Assembly: GCF_000400735.1 (NCBI RefSeq) | Contig: NZ_KE007361.1 | Span: forward strand, 113,184 to 166,353 | Source: Acinetobacter tandoii DSM 14970 = CIP 107469 | Lineage (GTDB): Bacteria > Pseudomonadota > Gammaproteobacteria > Pseudomonadales > Moraxellaceae | Direction: 5' to 3' | DNA length: 53,170 bases | Part shown: piece after piece, positions 1 to 9,470 of the stretch | Layout of the letters: every line of letters starts with the position of its first letter | Numbering within the stretch: position 1 is the first letter of the stretch | The notes under the pieces: generated by a model | Databases searched by the model: none | What the model was told of the DNA's origin: nothing | The model's input: the letters and a program-made list of their open reading frames with translations, nothing else | Program-made: the position numbers and the translations under genes

Positions 1-1622
1 GCACCGACCGTTACACTGAGGCTGTTACCATCAGCCAGATCCACCGTGCCTTTAAATAACAAGGTATTATCATTGGTGATGAAGTCATCTGCGGTACCTG
101 AGTCGTTGGTGATCGAATCAAAGGTTATTGTGTAGCTTGAAACATCTGCTTTAGCTGTATCACTATCATTCGCAGTATTGTCAAATTGATCTGTACCCAC
201 TGAAGTGACGGTGCTTCCATCTTTTACAGCCTCCATTCCAATAGTAACAACACCTGTCACAGGATTAATAATCACACCAGTTGGTGTACTGTCTAAACTC
301 CAAACTCCACTTGCACCCTTAGTTGCCGTTAGAATCACAGGATTATTGGATTCATCAGTATAACGAATAACCTCTTTAATATTATCTGCACCAGGGGTGA
401 CTGTTACAGAACCACCTACCAGCGCCAATACATCAGGTTTATCTGCAATTAAATCTGTACCTTGAGGATCGGTCTCATCTGCTTTGGCCGTATCACTGTC
501 TGTCGCAGTGTTGTTATATGCATCAGTACCCACGGACTTAACGATTGAGCCATCTTTGACTGCATCTGGACCAAGTGTAATCAAGCCCGTCGCAGGGTCA
601 ATTGCAACATTACTTGGGGTTTTATCCAGACTCCATTTACCATCCGCCCCTTTTGTTGCTGTTAAAGTCACAGCATTATTAGTTTCATCAGTATAGGTAA
701 TAACTTGCTTAACATTGTCTGCGCCAGGTTTTGATGCAACCGCACCTGTCGCCAAAGCAATGACATCAGGTGTATCTGCCAAAGTTGGAGTACTATCATC
801 CACCTTAGCCGTATCGCTATCAGTCGCGGTATTATTACTTGAGTTGGTTCCCGTAGAAGTTACCGTGCTGCCATCTTTCACAGCATCCATACCGATAGTC
901 ACCAAACCTGTTGATGAATCAATACTTACACCTGTTGGGGTTTTATCTAGACTCCATTTACCATCCGAACCTTTTGTTGCTGTTAAGGACACGGAATTAT
1001 TAGATTCGTCGGTATAGGTAATGACTTGTTTAACATTATTTGAGCCAGGTTTAACCGTAACTACACCACCATTTAAAGCCACTACATCAGGTTTATCCGC
1101 AGATGGCGCTGGTGTACCACCTCCACCTCCGCCGCCACCTCCTCCAGCGGCTAAACCGACTAGAGGAATTAAAGCAAGTAACCAATATGGATTAAATTCA
1201 TATGATGCGGAGGTTAATGGCTCACCACCCAAGGCTTGCGCAACACTGACTTGATCAGCCAGCATACTGACTGCATGTTGCTGGACACCTGTTTCAGGTA
1301 CATAAGCGTAATAACTGCCATTTTCATGCAGACCAATCAGAAGATTTGTTGTTGTCCCATCCGTACCGTAATAACCCTGAATAACCAGATCAGGATCCAG
1401 CGCATTCGTACCATCATCTTCAAAACTGATATATAAATCATTACCCACACGCTGAATTTTAATATTTTCTGGCGCAAATTGAGTTGCATCATCAATCAAT
1501 TCATAATTAATGCCCTTTTGCGCCTGAATCATTACAGGCTGGTCATGAGATTTAGTAACTTGCAAAGCTGAAATAATGGTTTTCGCATCATGTAATTTTA
1601 TAGTGATTGTTTGATTTGGCAT
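1..1622 (-). CDS. Bap-like giant surface adhesin, N-terminal part (runs off the left edge)
   Basis: The minus-strand frame is open from an ATG at 1622 to the window edge, so only the first ~540 residues are visible. An AAGGA ribosome site lies just upstream of this ATG. There is no Sec signal peptide, as expected for a type I secretion substrate with a C-terminal signal. Residues 1-150 resemble the N-terminal 'BapA prefix-like' domain of biofilm-associated proteins. A hydrophobic stretch (WLLALIPLVGLAAG) and ten consecutive glycines follow, then three Ig-like repeats of 104-111 residues, each opening with AD(K/T)PDV and sharing YTDE(S/T)NN and TATKG motifs, then a new domain starting SSYTITFDSI. 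Such proteins are surface-anchored or surface-retained and drive cell-cell adhesion and biofilm. The OmpA-like lipoprotein lies immediately upstream in the same direction and the matching secretion system is beyond the IS. Family is inferred from architecture; the binding target is unknown. Confidence 0.85.
   Translation of the reverse strand, partial: MPNQTITIKLHDAKTIISALQVTKSHDQPVMIQAQKGINYELIDDATQFAPENIKIQRVGNDLYISFEDDGTNALDPDLVIQGYYGTDGTTTNLLIGLHENGSYYAYVPETGVQQHAVSMLADQVSVAQALGGEPLTSASYEFNPYWLLALIPLVGLAAGGGGGGGGGGTPAPSADKPDVVALNGGVVTVKPGSNNVKQVITYTDESNNSVSLTATKGSDGKWSLDKTPTGVSIDSSTGLVTIGMDAVKDGSTVTSTGTNSSNNTATDSDTAKVDDSTPTLADTPDVIALATGAVASKPGADNVKQVITYTDETNNAVTLTATKGADGKWSLDKTPSNVAIDPATGLITLGPDAVKDGSIVKSVGTDAYNNTATDSDTAKADETDPQGTDLIADKPDVLALVGGSVTVTPGADNIKEVIRYTDESNNPVILTATKGASGVWSLDSTPTGVIINPVTGVVTIGMEAVKDGSTVTSVGTDQFDNTANDSDTAKADVSSYTITFDSITNDSGTADDFITNDNTLLFKGTVDLADGNSLSVTVG
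135..1100 (-). repeat. three tandem Ig-like adhesin repeats
   Basis: Three in-frame repeats of about 321, 333 and 312 bp (1100-780, 779-447, 446-135) encode homologous ~107-aa domains. Each ends with a TA(T/N)DSDTAK segment. The copies differ by many substitutions, so they are old duplications. Confidence 0.85.
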
Positions 1623-1683
1623 TTTATTTATCCTTTTCTTATAACTTGTTTTTTAAAAATCGTGAATAAATATTGAGCAATGG

Positions 1684-2631
1684 TTATTCAGCTTTCATTC
1701 CATAGGTCACAATTTCTACCCGTCTGTTTGGTAAGTCACATTGCTCACGTGCTGCTTTATCATTGGCATACTTCTGATCACAATCACTTACTACAAGTTC
1801 TTGCTCACCACGACCTTCAACCAAAATATTCTTTTTCATTGCCCCATTTTGAACCAACAGTGCTCGTACTGTTTCTGCTCTACGTTGTGCAAGTTGTTGA
1901 TTAGAATTATCCGACCCAACAGGGTCTGTATATCCAATAACTGCAACATGGCTAATGGCTTCTTGGTCTTGGTTAATTTCAGAAGCAATTTCTGCAACAT
2001 CTTTACGGCCTTGAGCAGTCAAATCATTTGGTCCAGACTTCGCATAATTAAATAATGTACTGGCTTGTAGGGTGTATTTTTTGAGTACAGTTTTGGCAGG
2101 TGCCTGAACAGATACAGGCTGTGTGCATTCTTCGTTCTCTTTGACACGCGATTTTGTAGCAACAGCTTCTTTAAGATCTGGCAACAACGCTTGCGCCTGA
2201 GTCTCTGTTAACTCTTGCACTTGTATTGCTTGATTGTTGCCTCCAACCAATCTGAAATATTGCGTAGTACCTTCTGTAAGCGATTGCGTAGAATTCAATC
2301 GACGGGCATTGGCATAGTTAAACGCACTTTGCGTATAAATTGCATTTATGTGGGTAGGACGTGAACATAACTGTAATGCTTTAAATGAGCCAGGCAATAA
2401 TGACGTTAAGTAATGCCCTTCAATAAATACATTTGCTGCTGGCCCTTTTAATCCATCTTTATCACGAATAAATACAACCTGTGTATGCCTCTCTTTAATC
2501 GATTTCAGCTGTAAATAAGGTTTTGAACCAAACTGATTCCAATGTTCAAAAGGCGGCTTATTATTTGCAGTTGAACATCCGATCCAGAACAACGAGCACC
2601 CAACCACCAATATTAATCTTTTAATACTCAT
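1684..2631 (-). CDS. OmpA-family outer-membrane lipoprotein
   Basis: Lipoprotein of 315 residues. The N-terminus is a lipoprotein signal ending in the lipobox WIGC, so the mature protein should start with an acylated cysteine. Residues ~195-310 form an OmpA-type peptidoglycan-binding domain, seen in IGYTDPVGS, NQQLAQRRAETVRALL and the terminal NRRVEIVTYG. The middle ~150 residues are not recognised. I chose the ATG at 2631 rather than the upstream in-frame GTG at 2640 because an AGAGG ribosome site fits the ATG. It lies 61 bp upstream of the Bap-like gene and is probably co-transcribed with it. OmpA-domain partners are common beside Bap/LapA-type secretion loci and may anchor the adhesin or secretion complex to the wall; that role is an inference. 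Confidence 0.85.
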   Translation of the reverse strand: MSIKRLILVVGCSLFWIGCSTANNKPPFEHWNQFGSKPYLQLKSIKERHTQVVFIRDKDGLKGPAANVFIEGHYLTSLLPGSFKALQLCSRPTHINAIYTQSAFNYANARRLNSTQSLTEGTTQYFRLVGGNNQAIQVQELTETQAQALLPDLKEAVATKSRVKENEECTQPVSVQAPAKTVLKKYTLQASTLFNYAKSGPNDLTAQGRKDVAEIASEINQDQEAISHVAVIGYTDPVGSDNSNQQLAQRRAETVRALLVQNGAMKKNILVEGRGEQELVVSDCDQKYANDKAAREQCDLPNRRVEIVTYGMKAE

Positions 2632-2640
2632 AATACCCAC

Positions 2641-3000
2641 CTCTGTTATTTTTACTTCATTTTCCTAACCCTTAAACCAAAGGGGTTTATTTTTATTCCA
2701 CAAAAGCCTTAAAAAAATTAAGAGTTTATGTGATGATTTTTTATAATGCTTTTTTAAAAGAATATAAAAAAAAGAAAAAAAAACAATAGCATTAATTATA
2801 AATTTTAAAATAATATGAACCAGTTCACATATTTTTCAGATAGATGAATTATATTTTTATATTAATTATTTTTGAATAAAAAATAGACAACAAAACTTTA
2901 TAAACATGACATAAAAATCAATACCATATAATATACATCTAAAATATATATTAACTTATTAAAATAATAGAAGATTAACCCAATTCTGGTTCATTTATTA
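2641..3000. other. AT-rich intergenic region upstream of the OmpA/adhesin genes
   Basis: About 360 bp of very AT-rich DNA between the ompA-like gene and the IS. No coding frame is convincing. It probably holds the promoter of the ompA-adhesin unit, but I cannot single out -35/-10 boxes. Confidence 0.4.
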
Positions 3001-3881
3001 GATCTCTTGCGAAAGTAAAAACCACCTCAATATAAATTTCATGAGATATCAGAAATTAAATCGTTTTTCAGATTCTGAATTCAAACGCTTGGTTGGCGTA
3101 CCTCGACAAGTTTTTACTGAAATGGTAGAGGTTTTAGAAAAAGCAGAATCACTCAAAAAGAAATCAGGTCGTCCTCATACTTTAGATATAGAGGATCAGT
3201 TGTTATTAACTCTCAATTACTTACGGAACTACAGCACTCAACTGGAATTAGCGGCAAATTACCATATCGCTGAAAGTAATGTGAATCGAACCATTAAAAA
3301 GGTTGAAGATGCATTGATGAAATCAAGACGTTTTACTCTGCCAAAACGAAGCATTACCACAGCAGACGAACACTTTAACTGGGTCATTATTGATGCGACA
3401 GAATGTTCAATAGAACGTCCAAAAAAAAAATCAGAGTAAGTTCTACAGTGGTAAAAAGAAGAAACATACGCTAAAAGCACAAGTGATCTATCATCCGAAC
3501 AGCAAACAAATCATAGGGCTAGATATATCGAATGGCAGTCAGCATGATATTAAATTGGCAAGAAAAACGGTTAAGAAATTCAAACATTGTGAATATGTTA
3601 TGACCGATTTAGGGTACTACGGATTAGAGCAAGATGGCTTTAAATTATTGATGCCAATAAAGAAAAAGAAGAATTTACCCTTATTTGATGTTGAGAAAAG
3701 GTACAATAAAATGATTGGAAAAATACGAGTTGTGATCGAACACATTAATAGTCAATTGAAAACATTTAGAATATTAAGTGAACGCTATCGAAATAGACGG
3801 AAAAGATTCGGTTTACGCATTAACTTAATTGCTGCACTCGTAAACCGGATAAACTTGCAATAATGACTTTCGCAAGAGATC
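3001..3881 (+). mobile_element. IS5-family insertion sequence (IS427-group-like), 881 bp
   Basis: Bounded by perfect 16-bp terminal inverted repeats, GATCTCTTGCGAAAGT at 3001-3016 and its complement ending at 3881. TA flanks both ends (2999-3000 and 3882-3883), consistent with a 2-bp target duplication. It encodes a DDE transposase in two overlapping frames joined at an A10 run, an arrangement known in the IS427 group of the IS5 family. It sits between the hlyD-like gene and the ompA-like gene, in opposite orientation to both. Confidence 0.9.
3041..3863 (+). CDS. IS5-family DDE transposase in two frames (A10 slippage site)
   Basis: The first frame (3041-3439) carries the N-terminal helix-turn-helix part and the first catalytic aspartate (WVIIDATE). 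The second frame (in the +1 frame, reaching 3863) carries the second aspartate (VMTDLGYYG) and the glutamate (RVVIEHINSQLKTFR). They overlap at ten adenines, 3421-3430. With one A fewer, translation runs RPKKNQSKFYSGKKKKH, the continuous form expected for the family, giving about 273 residues. The protein could be made by transcriptional or ribosomal slippage on the A-run, or this copy may carry a one-base insertion. Both halves are otherwise intact with all three DDE residues. Confidence 0.85.
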
Positions 3882-3893
3882 TATTCTAATAAC

Positions 3894-3919
3894 AAAAACC
3901 CTATTAAAATATAGAGTTT
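3894..3919 (-). terminator. probable terminator after the secretion operon
   Basis: On the minus strand, AAACTCTAT - ATTTTA - ATAGGGTTT forms a 9-bp stem with one G-U pair, followed by further Ts. It lies just beyond the hlyD-like stop codon and suggests that the secretion operon ends before the IS. Confidence 0.5.
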
Positions 3920-3936
3920 CTGCCGAAAGAATACCT

Positions 3937-5175
3937 TTATCTCTCTTGTAAAGCCTGCTTCATTCGAGTGATTGGTTTTATTAAATATTGAAATATAGTT
4001 TTTTCTCCAGTCTTGACGTCTACACTGGCAATCATGCCGGGAATAATTGGCATGGTTTTACCATTTTTATCCGTCAATGAATTTTGGCTGGTTTCAACCA
4101 AAATACGATAATACGCTTCATCTGGATTGAGATTTAATTCACTTGGTCGTGTTTTATCTCTCAAAGTATCGGGACTAATTAAAGTCACCTTCCCCTCTAA
4201 ACCACCATATAAGGCATAGTCATAAGCAGTAATTTTCACAATCGCACCAAGCCCTGGATGAACAAAAGCAACATCTTGCGGTCGGATATAAGCCTCAACT
4301 AATAATTTGTCATTCAGCGGTACAATTTCCATAATATCTTGCCCAGCCTGTACCACACCACCGACCGTATTAATCTTGATATTTTTAACAATGCCCCTTA
4401 GTGGTGCTCGAATGAGTGAACGATCTACAGGGTCCGCACGCATTGCCATATTTTCTTTGGCTTGTGCCAATTCTGACTCAACCCGTACCAATTCATTATT
4501 GGCATCCGCTGCATATTGATTGCGCTTTTCATTAATTTGCAAAGCCAAATCTGAAGATTGACGTCGCATACGTAGCAACTCAACTTCAGACATCACCCCC
4601 TCCGCGACCATAGGTGACGTAATCGAAATTTCACGATCTAGCATCGCCTTACTGGTTTGAAGTCCTGCAACAGCGTCATCTACTGCACGACGACGTGCAA
4701 CATATGCTGCACGTTCACGATGTTTTAAAGATTCACTAATTCCATCAGGAAACTTGATTTCTGTTCCATAAGATTCCGCGCTTAAACGGGCTGACATTGC
4801 TTCAAGATTGGCAACTTTTGCCTCACTTTCCCTTAAGATTGCAGAACTTCGGGTATCATCCAGACGAAGCAAAATTTGTCCTTTTTCAACAATATCCCCT
4901 TCTTTTACCAACATCTCTTTGATTGTTCCAGGGTCTAAACTTTGCAAAATCTGCTCACGACTGGTTGGAATAACACTACCTTGACCACGTGTCACTTCCT
5001 CTACATGACTGTGATAAGCCCAAAAAACAAACACAACCATAAATACAAATAACAACCCAATTGTCCAAAACAAGCCCGTATGCCTTTCCGTTTGTAAGGC
5101 AGCATTCAAGTCATTCAACAATTCCAAGTCTTTCGACTGAACCCGTTCTGCGGGTGGGTTTCGATATTCTTCCAT
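3937..5175 (-). CDS. type I secretion membrane fusion protein (HlyD/LapC-like)
   Basis: Protein of 412 residues; periplasmic adaptor linking the inner-membrane ABC exporter to the outer-membrane channel. It has a short cytoplasmic N-terminus, one transmembrane helix at residues ~35-55 (TIGLLFVFMVVFVFWAYH), a lipoyl/barrel-sandwich half (VTRGQGSVIPT..., VKEGDIVEKGQILLRLD), a long helical hairpin, the second half-motif (SLIRAPLRGIVKNI) and the C-terminal HlyD beta-barrel. The ATG at 5175 has TGAGG at proper spacing; a GTG 9 bp upstream is possible. It starts 38 bp after the exporter ATPase, so they are co-transcribed. The substrate is presumably the adjacent Bap-like adhesin. Confidence 0.92.
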   Translation of the reverse strand: MEEYRNPPAERVQSKDLELLNDLNAALQTERHTGLFWTIGLLFVFMVVFVFWAYHSHVEEVTRGQGSVIPTSREQILQSLDPGTIKEMLVKEGDIVEKGQILLRLDDTRSSAILRESEAKVANLEAMSARLSAESYGTEIKFPDGISESLKHRERAAYVARRRAVDDAVAGLQTSKAMLDREISITSPMVAEGVMSEVELLRMRRQSSDLALQINEKRNQYAADANNELVRVESELAQAKENMAMRADPVDRSLIRAPLRGIVKNIKINTVGGVVQAGQDIMEIVPLNDKLLVEAYIRPQDVAFVHPGLGAIVKITAYDYALYGGLEGKVTLISPDTLRDKTRPSELNLNPDEAYYRILVETSQNSLTDKNGKTMPIIPGMIASVDVKTGEKTIFQYLIKPITRMKQALQER

Positions 5176-5213
5176 ATGCCTCACTTACGTTGATGTCGAT
5201 TTGTTTGACACGA

Positions 5214-7499
5214 CTACTCAACATTTATTTTTTCTAATTGCGTATTATTCGTATGATTTTGTACAGATGATGCATGATCTGGTTTGATCACGATGGTACG
5301 ACCTTCTTTTTGCCCCGTGGTTACTGTCGAACTTGGTTGTCCTGTCGTAACCGTTGAGTTTTGTGTTGTTGCTGATTTCGCCTGCTCATTTAAAGCGAGT
5401 TTCTTCAGAACTTCATCTCGCGGGCCATCCATGACCACCTGACCTTGGTCAATCACCACAACACGACTCACAATACTCAGAACTTGAGTCCGATGCGTCA
5501 CCACCAACAAAGTTTTGTCTTTACACCACTGATGCAATGCTGTCAGTGTTTGTCGTTCAGTTAACTGATCTAAACCATTGGTTGGCTCATCTAATAACAC
5601 TACACGTGGGGAACGTAATGTTAATCGAGCCAAGGCTATAATTTGTTTCTGACCACCCGAAAGTCCTAAACCATCCTCACCTAAAGGCATATCCAAACCA
5701 CGCGGATGATTTTGAATTAAACTGTCCAGACCAAATCGTTTCAATGCCAATAACAACTCTTGATCTGTAGAAAAACCATCTTGTCGTGACAAATCCAAGT
5801 TTTCACGTAATGTCCCCAGAAACAAACGGGGTGCTTGCCCTAAAAATGCGACCTGATTGCGTAAATAATTTGGATCTAACTGTCGTAAATCCACACCATC
5901 TAACGTGACATTCCCCTCTAGTGGCTCAAACATACCGCTGGCGAGTTTTAACGTAGTAGTCTTACCACTGCCAATTTTCCCTAGTATTCCTACCTTTTCT
6001 CCAGGCGCAATATTTAAATTCAATCCCTTAAGTACTGGAGGAATATCCTGTTGATATTTAAAACTCACGTTTTGAAATTTAAGTTCGCCATTCACTTGAT
6101 CTAAGCTGATATATTGCCGATCTGGATGACGTTCAATTTTACGTTCAATAATGCTTTGCAGGCCTTGTAAACCAATTTTAGCTTGCTGAAAACGAATGGC
6201 TAAGCTTGAGATTTGCGCCAAGGGTGCCAAGGCACGCCCCGACAAAATCACTGAAGCCATTAAAGCCCCCATCGTAATTTTATGATTTGGGTCTGGACTA
6301 TGAATTAAATAAGTTCCGACAATCACCAATATCACTGTGTTTAATTGCTGAATGGCAACAGAAAAATTAACCACAAAATTACTCAAATCTCGAGTTTTAG
6401 TACTCGAAGCAGCAGTCTTAGCCGTGTAATAATCCCACTTTTGCTGTGCCCAACTGGTTGCATTATTGGCTTTTAATGTTTCAATCCCTTCAATTGCCTC
6501 TACCGCCAAACCTTGACGTTGTGACGACTCTTTCATTGATTCGTTGATATATCGCGCTAAAGGTCTTTGTGAAAGCAGACCAACCAACATCACGATTGGA
6601 ATTAAAATTAAAGGAACCATTGCCAACGTTCCACCAATCATCCAAATCACGGTAATAAAGAGCAAAAGGAAAGGTAAATCGACTAATACCAACAAACTTG
6701 CACTGGTCATGAACTCTCTGACAGATTCAAATTCACGTAGGTTATTGGCATAAGAACCCGATGAAACAGGACGCTCCGCCAAATCCAAACTCATCACACG
6801 ACGAAAAATGGCTGAACTGATAATTAAATCAGCTTTTTTACCCGCTATATCTGTCAAATGCCCACGGATCATTTTTGCGGCAAACTCAAAGCTAATCGCC
6901 AAAATTACCCCAATACTGAGCACCCAAAGCGTTTCATAAGATTTGTTTGGAATAACTCGGTCATAAACATTCATGACATACAGAGAACTGACCAATACCA
7001 AAAAGTTAATAACAAATGTCGCTAAAATCACTTGCGAATAGTAAGCTCGAAAACGCCAAATGACTTTCCAAAACCATGCTTTAGGCAAGTGATACTCCGG
7101 TAACTCAGAACGTAAGTCACTGGTCAGTTTTGGTTTAATAAACCAACTGTATCCCAAGTACAATGCTGATAGCTGCGAATGATCAATTCTTTGCTTTAAA
7201 CCATCAATTTGTTGTAACTCATAAACCCGATCTGCTCCGCAGCCATGAATTTGAGTAATAACAGCAGCTTCATTTTGCTGCAAAACTATAACTACAGGCA
7301 CAGCCAATGCAGGAATTTCATGTAGTGCTTTTTTACTTAGCGTATTTTCAAAACCATGGCTTTTTAATACTTCAATCAAAGAAGGATAGTTGACATTTAA
7401 ATTTTGGTCATGCGTCACCTGTGCCATCAAGGTAGCTACAGGTAAAGGGCTTCCCAATAGTCGGGTTGCCAAAGCAATATGCTCTATTATGGATTTCAT
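5214..7499 (-). CDS. type I secretion ABC transporter (LapB/HlyB-like)
   Basis: Exporter of 761 residues that drives secretion by ATP hydrolysis. Residues 1-125 are a C39-peptidase-like domain without the catalytic cysteine, so it should bind rather than cleave substrate, as in HlyB and LapB. A six-helix membrane domain follows (~150-440). The nucleotide-binding domain carries Walker A (GKIGSGKTT), the ABC signature (LSGGQKQ), Walker B (VVLLDEP) and the switch histidine (VVTHR). The last ~60 residues are a Thr/Ser/Gln-rich tail with a repeated TVTTGQ, longer than usual. It is the middle gene of the outer-membrane factor - ABC - HlyD operon. Confidence 0.93.
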   Translation of the reverse strand: MKSIIEHIALATRLLGSPLPVATLMAQVTHDQNLNVNYPSLIEVLKSHGFENTLSKKALHEIPALAVPVVIVLQQNEAAVITQIHGCGADRVYELQQIDGLKQRIDHSQLSALYLGYSWFIKPKLTSDLRSELPEYHLPKAWFWKVIWRFRAYYSQVILATFVINFLVLVSSLYVMNVYDRVIPNKSYETLWVLSIGVILAISFEFAAKMIRGHLTDIAGKKADLIISSAIFRRVMSLDLAERPVSSGSYANNLREFESVREFMTSASLLVLVDLPFLLLFITVIWMIGGTLAMVPLILIPIVMLVGLLSQRPLARYINESMKESSQRQGLAVEAIEGIETLKANNATSWAQQKWDYYTAKTAASSTKTRDLSNFVVNFSVAIQQLNTVILVIVGTYLIHSPDPNHKITMGALMASVILSGRALAPLAQISSLAIRFQQAKIGLQGLQSIIERKIERHPDRQYISLDQVNGELKFQNVSFKYQQDIPPVLKGLNLNIAPGEKVGILGKIGSGKTTTLKLASGMFEPLEGNVTLDGVDLRQLDPNYLRNQVAFLGQAPRLFLGTLRENLDLSRQDGFSTDQELLLALKRFGLDSLIQNHPRGLDMPLGEDGLGLSGGQKQIIALARLTLRSPRVVLLDEPTNGLDQLTERQTLTALHQWCKDKTLLVVTHRTQVLSIVSRVVVIDQGQVVMDGPRDEVLKKLALNEQAKSATTQNSTVTTGQPSSTVTTGQKEGRTIVIKPDHASSVQNHTNNTQLEKINVE

Positions 7500-7586
7500 T
7501 CTCTTTATGTCATCCTATTCTAATAACTTGACCTTTAGGTCAATTACGCATGATCCACATCCGCTTTGGATCAGCAGTCTTTATTA

Positions 7587-8849
7587 TTACTGCCTTGCCC
7601 AATTGCTAATGTTGGCTTGAGCACGCAAATAAGCCAACGCTGCCATTCGATAATCATTCTGTGCAGTCACATAAGCCATTTCGACCCCAGCCAATTCGTT
7701 ATAGGCATTGAGCACATCTATCAGGCTTTTACGTGCAATTTTAAATTGCTTTTCATTGTCACTGACCACCTTACGTGAAGCGAGAATTTGCTCTTGCGAA
7801 ATATTCATTTTTTGCCGACTCTGAAACATATCAATTTCTGCAGTACGTGCCCGTTCTTCAATATCCCTTTGAATTTGATCAAGCCGTGCTTTTGCTGCTA
7901 CAGCAGATTGCCCACTTTGTTCGACAGAATATTTCGCTCCCCGATTCAACAAATCCCATGACATATTCAGATACACTTGACGGTCTTCAGTAGTCACGTT
8001 CCCCTCCAAGTTAACACTTGGATAACGTTTTGCTTTACGGTACTTCACCTCAGAACGAATACTCTCAAGCTCGGCTTCCTGAGCCAAATAAGATGGGTGC
8101 TGTGTAACTTCGGTCAATTGATAACGCGATATAAATTCAGACGGCGCCAGACCAATAAATGGATCACTCAGCGTATCCTGATCAATCACTTCAGATGAAT
8201 ATTTTTTTAGATGACTCAGTGCAAAACCCAATTCACGCTGCAAGCTACTAATCGTGTGTTCTACCTGCATTTGACGAGCACGTGCTTGTGTGAGTTCAGA
8301 GCGGCGTCCTGCATCATATTGCACAATCACACTAATATCTTGCGTAAATTTATTGTGACGTTCCAAACTTCGCATCTGTACAGCAAGTGCTTCATAGACA
8401 TTAAGTGCTTTCAAATATTCAGAACCGATGTTGTAGCCTAGCTCTTCCGCAGTCTCATCAATTTTCTGCTCAAAATACTCAGATTTTTTTTCATCACGAT
8501 CTACCTGAGCAGTAATTGCACCAAATGAATAAAGGTTCAGACTGCCCTTAACCCCTGGTGTAAAATCTTCACTCACATAATCATATTGACTCTTATGAGA
8601 TTGACCCAAAATTTGGTTGGCAGTCAAAGCCAAGGTTGGATAATGTAATGATTTTGACTCTTTTACTCTGCTTAATGCTGCTTCTTCATTTGCTTGTGCT
8701 TCCAACATCATTGGGTCTTGCTCCAAAGCTGTCTTTAACAACGTTTTTAATTGAACCGCATAAACTGAACTACTACATAATAATGTGACTAGTAAAGCAA
8801 TTCTTTTATGCCAAGTCATTTCTTGCACTTTCTTATTTCGCATTCTCAT
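7587..8849 (-). CDS. type I secretion outer-membrane channel (TolC/LapE-like)
   Basis: Protein of up to 420 residues with a signal peptide (RIALLVTLLCSSSVYA). The rest has the paired TolC-family halves of long coiled helices, with characteristic ends such as SLNLYSFGAI near residue 105 and the second-half ARKSLIDVLNAYNEL near residue 375. It should form the trimeric channel-tunnel for type I export. The first ATG is at 8849; others at 8843 and 8819 would also retain the signal peptide, and none has a strong ribosome site, so the start is uncertain. It is first in the secretion operon, and the promoter should lie in the AT-rich gap upstream. Confidence 0.9.
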   Translation of the reverse strand: MRMRNKKVQEMTWHKRIALLVTLLCSSSVYAVQLKTLLKTALEQDPMMLEAQANEEAALSRVKESKSLHYPTLALTANQILGQSHKSQYDYVSEDFTPGVKGSLNLYSFGAITAQVDRDEKKSEYFEQKIDETAEELGYNIGSEYLKALNVYEALAVQMRSLERHNKFTQDISVIVQYDAGRRSELTQARARQMQVEHTISSLQRELGFALSHLKKYSSEVIDQDTLSDPFIGLAPSEFISRYQLTEVTQHPSYLAQEAELESIRSEVKYRKAKRYPSVNLEGNVTTEDRQVYLNMSWDLLNRGAKYSVEQSGQSAVAAKARLDQIQRDIEERARTAEIDMFQSRQKMNISQEQILASRKVVSDNEKQFKIARKSLIDVLNAYNELAGVEMAYVTAQNDYRMAALAYLRAQANISNWARQ

Positions 8850-9415
8850 ATTTTTACTTTAGATATTTCTTATATCCACAGAACACTGTGGCTTATCTCT
8901 CACAGAGAATTTTAGCAATTAAATTCAATAATTTAACTACATTATTTCAAAGTACAATATGAATAAAATTATTAAGAAAATATTAATAATTAAAAGAATT
9001 TACAGAGATTTCTATGAGTAAATAAAATTTTAAAATCGATTTTGATTAATATTTTTAAATTAATCAGTATAAAAATGCGTACTGGTTAACTAAAATTAAT
9101 ATTTATTTATTCCATTATACATATATATATTCATTATTATTTATTTCCATCAATATCATTTTCCACAATTATTAAATAAAACTTAAAAACATATAAAACT
9201 GTACTTTAATATCTACATTATTTGTTACAAACAAACCAACTACAGCGCTCAACTTTAATACTAAGTACATCTCTGCTCTAGTCTTAAGTCTTTTCATTAT
9301 CTTATATTCATAAATTAAAATTAAATTTTAAGAAGTACGACCTATATTTGTAAGTATATTCACTTACCTAAAAATGCTTATAACATTACTTCCAAAAACT
9401 CAGTATATACAGACA
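8850..9415. other. AT-rich intergenic region, no gene seen
   Basis: About 565 bp between the secretion operon and acpP. Strongly AT-rich, with an ATATATAT tract near 9120-9130 and no convincing coding frame on either strand. It should contain the promoter of the secretion operon. Confidence 0.4.
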
Positions 9416-9445
9416 TTAAAAAAGCCACCTAAAAGGTGGCTTTTC
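9416..9445 (-). terminator. rho-independent terminator of acpP
   Basis: On the minus strand, GCCACC - TTTT - GGTGGC is followed by TTTTTT, 26 bp beyond the acpP stop codon. Confidence 0.9.
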
Positions 9446-9470
9446 TTTCAGCAGCGCTGAACATCAACAA

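Noticed and set aside
135..1100. Regular long repeats considered as a CRISPR array
   Set aside because: Units are over 300 bp, diverged and in frame within one protein; no short identical repeats with unique spacers.
484..1254. Several plus-strand reading frames of 70-100 codons with similar repeated sequences
   Set aside because: They are antisense to the adhesin's repeats; the minus frame is continuous with a ribosome site and recognisable domains.
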